Origin: Papiliotrema nemorosa
Taxonomy: Eukaryota > Basidiomycota > Tremellomycetes > Tremellales > Rhynchogastremaceae
Direction: 5' to 3'
NCBI GenBank assembly: GCA_032158125.1
Contig: JASKOT010000002.1
Coordinates: 62,001 to 126,000 of the forward strand
DNA: 64,000 nt
Numbering within the stretch: the first letter of the stretch is position 1; each line of letters begins with the position of its first letter. The notes under the pieces are model-generated. The model saw only the letters and a list, made by a program, of their open reading frames with translations. It had not been told where the DNA came from and searched no databases. This document shows, in pieces, positions 1 to 11,715 of this stretch. The translations under genes were made by a program, and so were the position numbers.

Positions 1-244
1 GTGCGCAGATCAAGAGACCTTGGCAGGCTTATTGGTTACGGAACGATCGAGAGCTTGACGCAAAAATGCAGATCTCACAAGGAGTATGACGGCTTGGAAA
101 CTCGCCGCTCTAACGACCTCATAATCAGAAACTCTTGACTCATGATCGCACCGCTATTTGCCAAGACATGTATTCACTATGAGGCATCCATCTCTCATCT
201 TCACTACACGAGATTCAATAGAGGACAAATTATCTGAAGCAGAT

Positions 245-2177
245 TTATCGTTCATCCTCTTGCCGAAGCAACTCTTCAAGCAGGTCATTCTATCATCAGC
301 TCATGTGACGACTTGATGCAGCTGGCACCAGAACTCACCTTGGGACCTCTGTACCTCTTCTTGGCGTATCCATACCAGATGATAACCAACATAGCGGTAA
401 AGAAGGCAGCAAAAACGACGACATAGTTCATGTTTTGAGGTGTAACGGGCTGCGTGTCAGCCATGCGTGAAACGTGCAGAACACAGACTCACCAAGGCAG
501 CAGGGAAACAGTAGATGACGATGGATTGGACGACAAAGAATACTGCGACTAGGTTGCAGACGACCCCCCATCTCCCAAGATTGTGGAGTCGGTTCGGAGC
601 TAGCTTGTTCAGTCGTTGTCGACCTCCCAACAGCATGCAAAGGCATGGGATGGCTGTCATGAGCAAGAGGCCGAAAAAGGAGTGATATCCGCTCACTGTA
701 TGAGATGAAGGAAAAGACTGTTGCTCCTCCGAGCAAACTGTTGAATGCGGCACTGGGACCGAACTGAACCAGACCAAGCACAAGACTGATCACGACGGAC
801 AAGACGATACCCCAGATCGGCTCGCCAAGCTTGACCACGGTGAACCAATCGTGGAACGGGATCATCTCGTCTCTACCGAAAGAGAGCAAAATTCGAGAGA
901 CACCGATACAGTTGGCTCGAGGGGCGTTGCTGAAGATGATGAGGAGGATAGCGAGGAAGACGGTCGTGCATGCTTTCGAGCCTGTGGCATCCATGACAAT
1001 CTGGGAGAAACCGAGACTGTGTATGATCAGCGAATGATTATCAAGACAGACGACTTGGCCTACCCGTAAGATGTGCCCAGGACCCGTTGAACATCCGGTA
1101 CAGCAAAGAGCAGCGCGACGACAATGACCCATGATGAGATACCACTGAGCAGGATCGTCCAGTTGGCTGCGGTCGGTCCGTCTCTCTTGGCGTTTGGCAT
1201 CTCCTCCGAGACGTGGTAGACAATGTCGAAACCGACAAACGCATAGGAAGATTGCAAGAGACCGATAAGCCAGGCGATGACAATTGAATCGTATCCTGTT
1301 CCATTGTTAATTCCACCAAAGACGAATTTCTACCCGTCAGCTCGAAGACTCCAAGCAGTGATGTTGGTCCCCATACAGCAGAAGCCTTGTTGTCGGCAGT
1401 AGCGAGGACAGTCACTGCGATGACAATCACCCCGGCGACGGACAGGATCATGAGGGCCTGTTCGATCCCTCTGTTGACTCGGTGTCCTACACCGAGAGCC
1501 GAGCATGGGGTGACAATGGTCATTGCTGCAAAGATGGCGTATTGTTTGGCGGGAGTGACGACAAAGTCGGGATTGTTGACGAGGATCATGGAAATGATCG
1601 TGACAGCTACACCGTCAGCTTCCTTCTCGACCAGATGGAGGTTTGATCCGGACGCACCACAAAGATAAGCAGCTGTCGCAATGGCCAACCATAAACCGAT
1701 GACATCGGACATGCCTGTCATCCAACTGACTGATGCTCTCCACCTAGGCGAGCTGACCATGGCGGTCCAGTGGTATTGTCCACCTGCACTTGGGAAGACT
1801 GCAAACATCTCTCCGTGCGAGAGGACAGTAGCCATGGTGCAGGCCGTACCGTAGATGAAACCATAGACCACTGCATGTAAGCCGAGTCACCTGTAATCAC
1901 AGACCAACATACGAGTTGTTGGTCCACCAGAGTTGAGACCGGCTGAGAGACCATAGATGATAGCGACCCAAGAGTTGATACATGAGAATGCGAGGGAGAA
2001 GACGCTGAGATAAGAGAATGAATCCTTGACCAAAGGCCGAAGAGCAGTCTCGTGTCCTTCAGTTGTCGTAGCATCCACTATCCCAGTGGACAACTTGAGA
2101 TCACCCTTGCTTCCCTCTTCGAGCGGTGTAGACGCAACCTGCGAAGTCCCATGGATCATCTCTATTCTATCGGACAT
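245..2177 (-). CDS. APC-family amino acid/GABA/choline-type permease
   Basis: Plasma-membrane transporter of the amino acid-polyamine-organocation superfamily, in the GABA/choline (Uga4/Hnm1-like) branch. The hydrophilic N-terminus (start 2177, MSDRIEM) runs into TM1 and the GGPTTLVYGFIYGT block, then AGGQYHW, both typical of this branch. About 12 hydrophobic segments follow, including the FVGFDIVYHVSEEMPNAKRD region. At least five introns break it; the first joins ...GGPTT to LVYGF. The last exon, reached by an intron with a gctgatgatag acceptor, encodes NDLLEELLRQEDER and a stop at 245. The substrate cannot be read from sequence. A second, unrelated-branch APC permease lies at 33.6 kb. The family is certain; the exact substrate class is inference. 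Confidence 0.86.
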
Positions 2178-2316
2178 GTTTCGGATAATGAGATGCGATC
2201 TTACAAAAAGGTCAGGTAAGGTGCGAGAGAGGTCGTCTCCTCTTTATACATGTCAGTAATCGAGGTTGAGCGCTGAGAGCTGCCGTGATAAGCCGCCTGG
2301 AGATTGCCAGGAGGGT

Positions 2317-2334
2317 ACGAGACTCGAATCTCGT
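2317..2334. repeat. Perfect short inverted repeat (6-bp stem)
   Basis: ACGAGA / TCTCGT arms around a CTCGAA loop, the loop itself being close to palindromic, lying about 140 bp upstream of the permease start codon. It could be a binding site for a dimeric regulator or a chance palindrome. No role is assigned. Confidence 0.35.
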
Positions 2335-2977
2335 TGGTCCACCCTGTTCGGACAATAGGAACAGACGATAGAACCCGGCTACGGGAATGTGGTTTTCGGC
2401 TCTACGACTCTGGGCTCTGATGCTTTGTTAAGCGAGATCCTCATATGATACGAGGAATCTCCCTCCTGGACCCCACATACTTCGGTGCCATACTTCGGAC
2501 AGCAGGCTGCATGGAAGGACAGAGGAAGACGGGGGAGGGCCGGAAGAAATGGATGAATTACCCTGTGCCACCTTTAAACAGGCTTACCCTCGCTTAGCCC
2601 TGCCTATAATTTAGGTGGATCAACATTGAGATAACAGCGAGCTGGCCTCTTCAAAGATGAAGTCGGACTGCTCGAAAGTCGGTATCATCATCAGCGAGCG
2701 TTGTTCATAAACGAGCAGGGTGGTCGCATAGAGGAGCGTGGCAAGTCCTTATATATGCAGACCGTATCGTTCAAATCATGACTGTCCGAGCGGTGGCAAC
2801 AGTTTCAGCTGGTGTCTCTCCTTCACAAGCAACCTCTCATCGCAGCCTGCACCACGGATGCTTGCATTGCTCTGTGTCCAGACCAAGGTCTTTCGCTTCC
2901 TCAATGATCGATATCATCGTGATGTTGCGTTGTGCAAGTTGAGGGACTGAAAGATCGAACTGGTCAACCCCATTTAG

Positions 2978-2998
2978 ACGCGTCTGATTTCGACGCGC
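2978..2998. promoter_or_regulatory. MluI cell-cycle box upstream of DCC1
   Basis: ACGCGT at 2978-2983, followed by GACGCGCC near 2991-2998, about 65 bp upstream of the DCC1 start codon. ACGCGT is the MBF (MCB) element of fungal S-phase genes, and the second site is E2F-like. Assignment as a functional element is inference from motif, position and gene function. Confidence 0.45.
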
Positions 2999-3047
2999 CT
3001 TTGAATTTCATGAATTTCATGTCCACCATCTCATCTACCCTGCAGCA

Positions 3048-4404
3048 ATGACGACCGCCCCTCTGAACACGGATGTGACGCTCAGATTTCCGCCGAAGAG
3101 GGTAGATGAGACCGGCACTGAGCTGGAAGAATCGTATCAGCTCCTTGAACTCCCGCCAGAAATATTGAAAGAGGTAGACAAATCACAGACTGATGTCTAC
3201 CCGTGAGTTCCTCGCGCTGGCCTTGAAAGGACGCTGATGTTTAAGCCTGACGATCAAGGGTACGCTGTCCGACGACGCAGTGCTATGTACGCCCACGACG
3301 ACATTCTTACTTCGTACTATCACCCTCTCCAACTCGCTTCTCATCTGCCGAACGCCAGACAAAACATCATCCGCAGATGCATCGTCTTCCGTCAATCCGA
3401 ACCTTGAGATCAGAGGGATAGAACACCAGATTCTAGAGTGTATGCCTCAAGCAGCGGATCTTGAGAGGATACGCAGATTGTTGAAGGATTCCCAGTGGGG
3501 CGGAATGGAGGAGGAGTTGGAACGACCGAGTAAGAGGAGAAAGACAGACGGGAAGAGGTGGACGAGGGCGCAATTGGAAAGTGTGGTGCAAGCTAGTCCG
3601 ACTGAGCTGGAGAAGGGTCTCAGGGATAGAAATGTGATCGAGGTCGATGGTATGTCCCATTCTGTGATCGTGATTGTTGAAAAAAAGCTGATATGAAGGA
3701 TACATGACCATGCTACCCTCAACATCCCTTCGACCGCTTTTGGTGCTCATCTTGACTCTGTTGACTATACATGCGACTCAGACCGATCTGAAGAGTACAC
3801 GGCCAATGGCGAAAGCACCATTGACACCGATCGAGAATGCTCTGGTGGAAGACCACGAGGTATCATTACCAATCGTGCGAGGAGTGGTGGACCTCTTCGG
3901 CGAGGTCGATGCAGGAGAATGGACATGCAACGTACAACGAATGGTTCAAGAAGTCGGGAAAGCTATGCTGGCAGTTCTGCCTGGCAAGGGCAAGCCCTTG
4001 GACACGTTCTTGAGCGAATGGAGGACGGAAGTAGGTGAATCATGGGCCGAGTGTGTCGACATCAACCTCTTACAGGTAAGACTCCTCTCCCGCCTCTTCC
4101 CACTCCCACGACGCTGACATATTAGGGGAACTATCTCCTGAACGATCCACCCGTATCCACTCTGATCAACCCATCACAGATCATCTCTTACTTTCCCCGT
4201 CACCTTCTCCCACTTCACGCTCCAACCCGATTCGCCGATCTATTCTTGACGAGGCAAAAGTGGAAACCGGAAGAGATGACCCCATTCTTGGATGGACTGA
4301 CTCGAGACGGAGACAAGAAAGCGCTCGACAAGCTTATAGCGAAATTTGTGCGAGTGGTCAAGGAGAAAGAGGGGACTTGGTGGTATCCTCGAAGAACGGG
4401 GTGA
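3048..4404 (+). CDS. DCC1: Sister chromatid cohesion protein DCC1
   Basis: Subunit of the Ctf18-RFC clamp loader, with Ctf8, acting at replication forks in cohesion establishment and PCNA loading. The N-terminal block LLELPPEILKEVD, followed after a short intron by LTIKGTLSDDAVLC and TLSNSLLICRTP, is the characteristic Dcc1 N-domain. The C-terminal half has winged-helix-like segments such as LFLTRQKWKPEEMTPFLDGL. Three introns are inferred: after VYP, after EVDG and after DINLLQ. The stop is at 4402-4404; an alternative donor (gtgagg) right at the stop could extend the C-terminus slightly. ATG at 3048 is the first in frame with the conserved block. An ACGCGT box lies just upstream. Confidence 0.85.
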
Positions 4405-4511
4405 GGTCGTCGCATCGTGTACAGTACAGTCATAACGGTCATGAATATGTACAACTCCAGTCGATGAGGTTCGTCACAGTCGACACTCCGAATCTGATGA
4501 CCGCCTAGTGC

Positions 4512-5221
4512 TCACTGCTCACTGCTTACTGTTCGTACGCCGCTGAATGTCAGCTCAACAGGTTTTCGCTGATTGGGTAACTGACGAAGCATTTCGCCCT
4601 CTTTCCTCCTCGCCTCGGCGCTTTGCCTCTCCCCTTCAATCCTCTTCCATACACCGTGACCCGCCCCTTCCCCAATGACCACCTTGACCTCTAAATGGGC
4701 GCCTCTCCCTGGCGAAGGTAAACCGCTTTCTGGATCATTGGGATCAGGCAAGAACATGATCAGAATGTGATTAGACGAGAAGATCGGAAGTTCGAACACC
4801 GCAGAGAGAAGTACAGCCTGAGTATAAGTCGATGGAGGCTAATCAAGGAGCCAAGTCTCACATAAGGTATACTCAGCGAGTCGAGGGAGGGGGGCGCATC
4901 ATAAGCTGGAGGAGCGGTACGGCTACTCGAAGCTGTATCCGCCTTGAACACGATCTGGGATGAGCTTCACCACCGGTCAAATCAATAATGAGCTCACACG
5001 CTGATCTGTCACCCAGAACAACCCCTTGGCTGTTTCTGTACGTTTAGGACCTTGGATCGTAGCTGGGACCCGGAGCTCGATGTCTGCTGTGTGAGCCGGA
5101 GTGAGGATACTCTCTTCTGAACTTTATCAGCTTACTTTCGGCGGCACTGGGAAGGAGTCAGCTGACCTGGAAAGAGCTGGAATGGGCCGGTAGACGTATG
5201 ATGGATAGTATTGACCGACAT
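4512..5221 (-). CDS. WBP2/UPF0664 family GRAM-domain protein
   Basis: Small soluble protein of the WW-domain-binding protein 2 family (fission-yeast UPF0664 stress-induced protein type). After splicing of three introns it starts MSVNTIHHTS, then reads IVFKADTASSSRTAPPAYDA with a PPAY (PPxY) WW-ligand motif and the family block SLDSLSIPY, followed by IFSSNHILIMFLPDP and a C-terminal charged helix. The PH-GRAM-like fold is known for the family; the PPxY motif suggests recruitment of a Rsp5-like WW ubiquitin ligase (inference). It shares a 172-bp divergent promoter with the tricarboxylate carrier. The start is the only ATG preceding the conserved block with usable splice sites. Confidence 0.72.
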
Positions 5222-5393
5222 GGCTGAGTGTCGAGCACAGAAGCAAGGCGAGGAAGAGTAACGGAATTGGTCATAACCGGGTGCGGAGATATGCTAGATC
5301 TCCGCTTCGCCCATAATCACCCTCACACGATCCGAAAGATGAAAGGTCAAAGTCCATCTCGATACTCGACTGCAACGCATCGAAGCAACGGAA

Positions 5394-6667
5394 ATGTCTT
5401 CATCTACGGCAAAGGGAAAAGCGAAAGAGAAGCCGTTTGCTTCACTCCTTGCTGGAGCTACAGCAGGAGGTATCGAGTCGTTCATTACTTTTCCTCTGGA
5501 AAGTCTGAAAACTCAACTTCAATTTGGGACACTGAATGGTGGAAAGGTTAGTCTTCCTCCTCAGTCCTGACTCCCTCGTCGAGGAATCAGTCCCTGAGCT
5601 GGAAGTTTGAGGCTGACTTGTAGCCCATCGGACCGGTCACTGCGTTCAAGCAAACTTTACAACAACGAGGTGTATCAGGATTGTATGCCGGTTGTACCGC
5701 CGTCGTCATTGGAAATGCCGTCAAGGCAGGAGTGCGGTTCACCACCTACGATCAGTTCAAGTCATTGTTGAAGGACGACGAGGTGTGTCGAGACTTCCAG
5801 CGTCCTGAATGATCTTGACCCCTAGGGCAAATTGACAGCTCCGAGATCCATGTTGGCAGGGTTGGGAGCGGGTATGATGGAAGCTATCATCGCTGTCACC
5901 CCTTCAGAGACGATCAAGTGCGTACCTATCGAACTTGCGGGGCTTTCAAATAGCGTGGTCGATCATGCAAGAAAGTTTGCTGATGGTAGGACGAAAATGA
6001 TTGAAGACAGTAAAAGGCCAGAACCGAAATACAAGGGTTTCGCACACGGTGTTCGAACTATGGTCAGGGAAGAAGGCTATAGAGGTGTCTACCGCGGAGT
6101 CGGTCCTGTTGTATGTTCTATCCGAGTGACTGTGTCGTATAAGACTGACAGACCAGATGTTGAGGCAAGGCGCAAACTCCGCTGTCCGATTCTCTTCTTA
6201 TTCCACATTGAAGCAGTTGGTCCAGGGCAATGTCAGTGCTGGCGCTCAGCTACCTGGCTGGATGACCTTTGGGATAGGATCCATGGCGGGGATCGTCACT
6301 GTCTGTGAGTGAACATGGACACCCCACGGCACTAGAACTGACAAGAAGACACCACCATGCCCTTTGAGTGAGCCATTTCCAAAAGGGCAAGGGTAGTCGT
6401 GCTAACGTTCAGCGTGGTGAAGACGAGGATGCAGTCATTACGTGCAAAACAAGAATACAGGAATGCTCTACATTGCGCATACAGGATCGCCACGGAAGAA
6501 GGGGTCCTGAAATTCTGGAAAGGCACAGTTCCGAGATTAGGTCGATTGATCGTATGTGCACCCATGAAATCCAAATCCCAGACTGGTCAGCTGATGAGCA
6601 GATGAGTGGAGGTATCATCTTCACAGTGTACGAAAAGGCGTATCCAGTGTTTGACGCAATCTTCTAG
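5394..6667 (+). CDS. CTP1: Mitochondrial tricarboxylate (citrate) carrier
   Basis: Inner-membrane exchanger of citrate for malate, of the mitochondrial carrier (SLC25) family. Three carrier repeats are visible: the first with PLESLKTQLQFGTL, the second with TPSETIK joined by splicing to TKMIEDSKRP, and the third with PFDVVKTRMQSLRAKQEYRN, each fitting the Px[D/E]xx[K/R] signature. GLGAGMMEAIIAVTPSETIK is diagnostic of the citrate-carrier branch. The gene is cut by about seven short introns; the last exon gives GGIIFTVYEKAYPVFDAIF. ATG at 5394 begins MSSSTAKGKAKEKPF. Export of citrate feeds cytosolic acetyl-CoA for lipid synthesis (family knowledge). Confidence 0.88.
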
Positions 6668-6832
6668 AGCCGGAGACGGTTACGCTTATAGATGCTTTCG
6701 GTTGTAATAAGGTCGTCATGTCATGTTGCACGTGATGGTCATTGCATAAGAGTTGCCCTGCTACAAGGCGTTTAGGGTTTCGATCCCGGGAGATCTACTT
6801 CTATCTGCTGTACATGCCGCTTGTCCTCTTTT

Positions 6833-7928
6833 TCAAGCGGCTTTAACGTGCTAAAGATCAGCTCCATATCCCTTGTTGTCGAGGTGCGGTCCAACTTACC
6901 AGGTCATCAATTGTCGAATACAGTTGTCCATCCTGCATGAGCTGCTCGATCGCGTCCCTGTATTCGTTAACCTCCCCGAGTCATTTGAGCAAAAGCAACA
7001 CTTACATGACCTGTTGACCCTTGTCTGTCCCTACAGATCGGGAGATGACCTGTACGTGCAAACCTTCGTCCGAAGGCTCCGCAGCCACAATCTCCATGAC
7101 CGCCTTTTGTATCGGAGGGAGATGGTCGTACATCCCACCTGCCCCTGCTCCAGCATTCGTCGCACCTGCCGCGTAGTCGTTGTGCGATGCTCCACCGCCC
7201 CCTGCACCAGTCTACATGTAAGCGCAATCACATTTATCTTGTGTGAGACATACAGCTCCACCGGGATTCCTCAATGATAAGCTGACATAGAGGGCTTTGA
7301 GGAGATGGTGGTGAATTTCATTATGATCCTTGACAGCCCGAATATGCGTTGCAGAAACATGTCGCTTCCCACCAAAGACTTTGATACTTCCGATAATCGA
7401 GACATACTTGTCTTGCCTGAAGAGTCAGTCATGGAAAAGGGGCAAGGAGGGGGGGTTGAATTACTCGATATCGTCCATCTTTCCACTTTCATCGTCGGCC
7501 GTATCCAGCCATTGCCTTACATCGATATATCCAGTACCATCTCCAACATTATAGCTGACGTTCGTTGCTGTCTTTGACAGTGTGTGAATGTTGCCTACGA
7601 GCAGGACAGTCCCAATGTCGTGTCCGTCGATGTTGAACTCCGCATCATTATGCGCTTGATCCGCTTCAATCAATTGCTTGATGGTCACCGGTCGTAGGGT
7701 TTGCGATCTCATCTTGGTTGTCAGCTCCTCTCCCCTCGAGTTCTTGTCCGAAGGATGTCACCGGGACCAGCTGAGATGACTCACCTTCTTCCCTCCACCT
7801 GGCGACTCTTGACTTCCATAAGGCGAGCCGCCTTGCACAAAGCCTCCGCCGTTGTAAGGGTTTCCATCGCCGTCTGTACATGTCAGTGAATATCTTATGA
7901 GGTTGTATCTAGACTGACAGTTGCTCAT
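6833..7928 (-). CDS. RFA2: Replication protein A 32-kDa subunit
   Basis: Middle subunit of the nuclear single-strand DNA-binding heterotrimer RPA. Exon 1 is only MSN plus one base. The Gly/Ser-rich N-terminus (GGGFVQGGSPYGSQESPGG) is the phosphorylated tail of RPA32. The OB fold reads RPVTIKQLIEAD, DIGTVLLVGNIHTL, YNVGDGTGYIDVRQWLD and KYVSIIGSIKVFGGKRH. The C-terminal winged helix contains DEGLHVQVISRSV and AIEQLMQDGQLYSTIDDL. The last intron (gtaagt...gctgatctttag) is supported because it gives IDDLHVKAA, matching the family end (DDDHFK...), with a stop at 6833. Two ACGCGT boxes lie 77-101 bp upstream of the ATG. Confidence 0.9.
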
Positions 7929-8375
7929 TGTCGCAGCAAGCAAGTAGGGTAAAAGGAGGATACACTCTGGTCAACTTTCGACATGAACTGCTCGACGAAG
8001 GTTGACGCGTGCAGGTGGCGACGACGCGTTGTGTGCACGTGACTGAAAAGCACCCTCATAGGCCCGCGACATAGGCCCAACTAATTAGGCACGCTAGAAT
8101 ATACACCCTGGTCCCGACTCGTCGCCCAAATCCGAAAAGGGTCGGCCGTTTCCGAGGTTTTGTCCTTTCGACTTCTTATCAATCCCTACATCCCAGCTCG
8201 GCGACTCTTGCATCGACGTAGATCACCAGTCTGGAGAGATCGGGTGTCAATCGCGAGTCATAATTGACAATCTCCGGTGATATTCAAAGTCAGAACCGCG
8301 GCAGAGCAGGACCATACAGGTTGCTCGCCATACAAATCCAATTGCACCTCCATCGCCGTATCGTTTCCTCACATC
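7929..8375. other. Divergent promoter, RFA2 / Zn2Cys6 factor
   Basis: About 450 bp between two divergent start codons. It holds two ACGCGT elements near RFA2 and a CACGTG E-box-like site immediately beyond them (GTGCACGTGACT, about 8034-8045). Nothing coding is seen except an upstream in-frame extension of the Zn2Cys6 ORF from 8277. Confidence 0.6.
8005..8029. promoter_or_regulatory. Paired MluI cell-cycle boxes upstream of RFA2
   Basis: ACGCGT at 8005-8010 and again at 8024-8029, 19 bp apart and 77-101 bp upstream of the RFA2 start. Paired MCB elements at this distance are the hallmark of MBF-controlled DNA-replication genes in ascomycete yeasts; use in this organism is inferred. Confidence 0.6.
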
Positions 8376-11300
8376 ATGAAAATCACATCAGATCGGTCTG
8401 GTTCTGACGCCCATTACGCACCATATCCCCCTCCTTCCTCTTCCTCACCTCCATCTTCATTCGCTCAACCCGCTCCTCCTTCTTCGTCCAAACCGAAAAA
8501 CAAAAGGAAAGAATCATCAACAAGCAGTGTCCCCCAAGCTGCCGGTAATTTGGAAGAGACACAGTACAAAGTAGCGAGGGCAATCAGCTCTTGTACTCGA
8601 TGTCGATCCAGAAAACAGAAATGTGACGGAAAATTACCGGCGTGTAGTGCTTGTGAAAGGGCAAAGGTGGAATGTATAGGTTTCGACGCGATCAGCAAGA
8701 CGAATATCAGTCGAAAGTGGGTCTTCACCTTCAGGGTGCAAATGTTGTTGCTGATGGGGTCTAGCTACCTTCATTCCTTGGAACAAGAGGTTCAACAACT
8801 TCGAGCTCAGGTCGCCGCGCTAAATTCTGGTGCGGCATCACTAGCCGCCAGCACAATCCCCACTCCAACATCAGCACCGACCCCGCTACCTAAACGCCCC
8901 GTGGAGATTAATCCCGCGGCTCCTCCTTCCGCATCAGCTTTCTCCCGGTCTGACCTTATGATTGATCCTTCACTTCAACATGAAGGAGCCGACAACTCGT
9001 TACGATCGCCTTGGGATTCACCTAGCTTTTACAGCGGTAGACGGCATTCTGACTTCCCCTTCCCAGGTACTCCCGGAGGACCTTCTGAAGCGCCAAGATC
9101 GCCTTACATATCCAACAAGCCGTACCCATCTCAGCCAGCTCCTACGTCACTTACTCGCATGGTGCACGATGCGGCCCTGAGGACAGGTCATGCTCAAAAC
9201 GGATCGGCTATGCAACCTCCAGTAGCACCCAGCTCGGCGGCAGGCTCGGAGAAGGGGAGTATACTGGACTCACCTCGTGCTGGTGATCACGATGGTACAT
9301 CACCTCATGACCTCCTTGGCTCAAAGAGGCATCCTTCAGCTTCGCCTCTCGCCACATCGGCATCGGTCAGTAGTAAAGGGTCAAAGAGAAAGACGTTCGC
9401 TGTACCGCCTCTTCCTCCTCAACCAGCAGTAGAGAGGCTAGTCGCGGCGTATGTCGACTTTGTCGGTGTCACGGCGCCCATCATCCATATTCCAACATTA
9501 GGCAAGCAGCTACTTAAGATACGCAACAACGGCAGCGATGTCGAGCAAAGCGACGTCTTCATCGTAATGATGGTGCTGGGTAAGAATGACCTGTCACCAC
9601 TGTAACATGAGCAAGGTCACTGATTGTCGCAGCACTCAGTACGATGGCTTCATCACGTTTTGTGGACCCTCCAGATGAGCTGCGTGCCTGCTCAGAGGCA
9701 TTTCATGCGGAAGCAATGAAACACCTAGATGCGGTATTCGAAGAGCAAAGTTATGGTGAGTCCTCATCGAGGGCCAGTCTCATCTCCAGTCGGGCTCCAG
9801 GCAATCTTGTTGCTTGTTTGGTACTCGCTCTTGAATCCGGACCGAGGATCAATCTGGTTTCTCATCGGTTTGGCAACCAGAACTTGCGTCGATCTAGGAT
9901 TCCATAATGAGGAGAATTCCCCTGTTGATCAGCTCGATTCGCTCGAGGCGGACATGCGACGCAGACTTTTCTGGTGTACCTACAAGATGGATAGGTTGTT
10001 GTCCATCTCGCTAGGTCGACCACCCAGTATACCCGATGGATACATTAATGTACCGGTGAGTCATGTTCTCCTTGACAACGTCCCTACTGACGGTCTAAGC
10101 TACCTTCCGGCTTACACGATGTCGATATCCACGCCAACCAATACAGTGCAATGTCTGGCGAACCATGCTCCTACAAGGCTGTTTTCCTGCATTCGGTCAA
10201 GTTGCGACACCTGCAATCGGAAATCATCGACAAGACATATGGCATTTACCGACCAGACGGGCCAGCCAATCATCCCTCGCAAGCCTGGTTTGAAGATTGC
10301 TTTGAACGATTAAAGACGTGGTTGAGCACGACACCAGAGCCACGAGGGACGGTATCCACCGAAGGTTATGCCATATCCTTCCACAGTTCGTGCTTCATCT
10401 AAATCAATACTCAATGCTGATCATCAGATTCCGCTCTGCTATTATTCCGACCGTCTCCTGGAAATCCCCGACCGGGTCGACAAGCGCTGTCAACTGTTTT
10501 GGCAAGCTCTAGCTATATTATCAGGATCTACCGCCGAATGCAGCTCAACAATAGGATCAGCTGGCTGTGGATGACTGTTAGTTGTCACTTCCATGGTGTC
10601 GATTGACACAGCGAGCTAACGAGCAGAGTCATTTCTCCTTTATGGCCGGACTCTCCTTCTTATACGCCTATTACAACTTGTACAGCGTAGGCGGCGGACA
10701 GGGTGTACCGACCGTTGAAGAGGCTTTGGGCGATATCGATGCATGCTTGGCCGTATTGGATTTCCTGACTCGTGAGTGAGCGACACAGTAAAGCGCTAAC
10801 GTATAGCTCGAGTTCCGTCCGCGCAAGCATGCCACGACACAATGCAGACGCTGTCGAAAGCCATTATCGAGCGAATATCGTCCGCTGCGACTGGTACGAA
10901 TGGTGCCTCTCCCAATGGCCGCATCATCCAGCGCAGTGCACCGATATCGTCCTCTCGAGACGATCCGTTGCCTAATCCAAACGACATTTTCCCCGCGCCA
11001 TTACCACAAGTCACCTTACCGTACGAATTGTCCTTGCTGGACAACCTGTTCATCAATCCCATGTCATCGCATAACAAGGCGTCGGATTATACAAACGGTA
11101 ACAAGGCCCGATGTCAGAACAAGTCGGCGACAGACACCAAGAACAACATCTCGGGCAGCTCTACAGCGGCGGCCTTGTCGTCCACTTTGACTGCGACACC
11201 GCAAGGGTTCCCACCGAGCGCGTTTGGCGGGGCCGGATTACCATTGAACAATATCGACCCGGGTTTGATGGGTATTCAGGCATATGGGATGGCAGCGCAA

Positions 11301-11510
11301 ATGGGTCAGAATGCCGGTGTAAGCGCAATGAACACGAACAACAAGTTTCAACCGAGCACGGATATCGTTGCGAATCAGACGATGGGGATAGGTGCCGCAC
11401 CGACAGATACCGGATTTGATCTATTGAGCTTTTTGATGGATGAAGAAGGGGGTTTAGGGACGACGTGGGACGCGTTGGATGTCCCGGCAGATTACTCGTT
11501 GTGGAGCTAG
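8376..11510 (+). CDS. Zn2Cys6 transcription factor with fungal_trans domain
   Basis: Nuclear DNA-binding regulator. The Zn2Cys6 cluster (SCTRCRSRKQKCDG, then CSACERAKVEC; about residues 73-101) has spacing C-x2-C-x6-C-x6-C-x2-C-x6-C. After a 50-nt intron comes a YLHSLEQEVQQLRAQVAAL coiled coil, as in PPR1/Put3-type factors. A long Ser/Pro/Ala-rich linker leads to the middle-homology domain (VERLVAAYVDFVGVTAPIIH, LLVWYSLLNPDRGSIWFLIG, DMRRRLFWCTYKMDRLLS, then after splicing ALLLFRPSPGNPRPG and IIRIYRRMQLNNRISWLW, FMAGLSFLYAYYNL). The Asn/Met-rich C-terminus ends ADYSLWS. At least seven introns are needed. ATG 8376 is preferred; an in-frame codon at 8277 would add 33 residues. Target genes are unknown. 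Confidence 0.85.
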
Positions 11511-11715
11511 GGGACACACAGTGTCTCTACGTGTATTAGTTTTCTGGGCTGTGGGATATAGATATCATGTTGTTTCAATGCACCTGTTTGTGGATACAAA
11601 AGATCCGTGGAAGGAAGAGTGATTTGCAATATTGCATAGGCATGGAAGAACCCATATGATAGGCCAACAAGACAACGGGAAAGCGCGATACGTCTCCTCG
11701 AGAACGAAGGATGGT

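Larger units (their letters stand above)
2178..3047. other. Intergenic region between permease and DCC1
   Basis: Divergent promoter region of about 870 bp between the permease start (minus strand) and DCC1 (plus strand). No ORF with family signals is seen. It holds a perfect 6-bp stem/6-nt loop inverted repeat at 2317-2334 and, close to DCC1, an ACGCGT element. The hairpin resembles a tRNA T-arm but lacks a matching acceptor stem. Confidence 0.6.

Noticed and set aside
2270..2345. Possible tRNA on either strand (T-arm-like ACGAGACTCGAATCTCGT)
   Set aside because: The stem-loop does not give a 5-bp T stem with a 7-nt loop, and no matching acceptor, D or anticodon arms are found.
10390..10574. 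Apparent frame breaks in the middle of the first Zn2Cys6 gene, suggesting a pseudogene
   Set aside because: A canonical intron (GTTCGT...GCTGATCATCAG) and later GTTAGT intron restore a continuous fungal_trans domain (FHNSALLLFRPSPGNP ... IIRIYRRMQLNNR).
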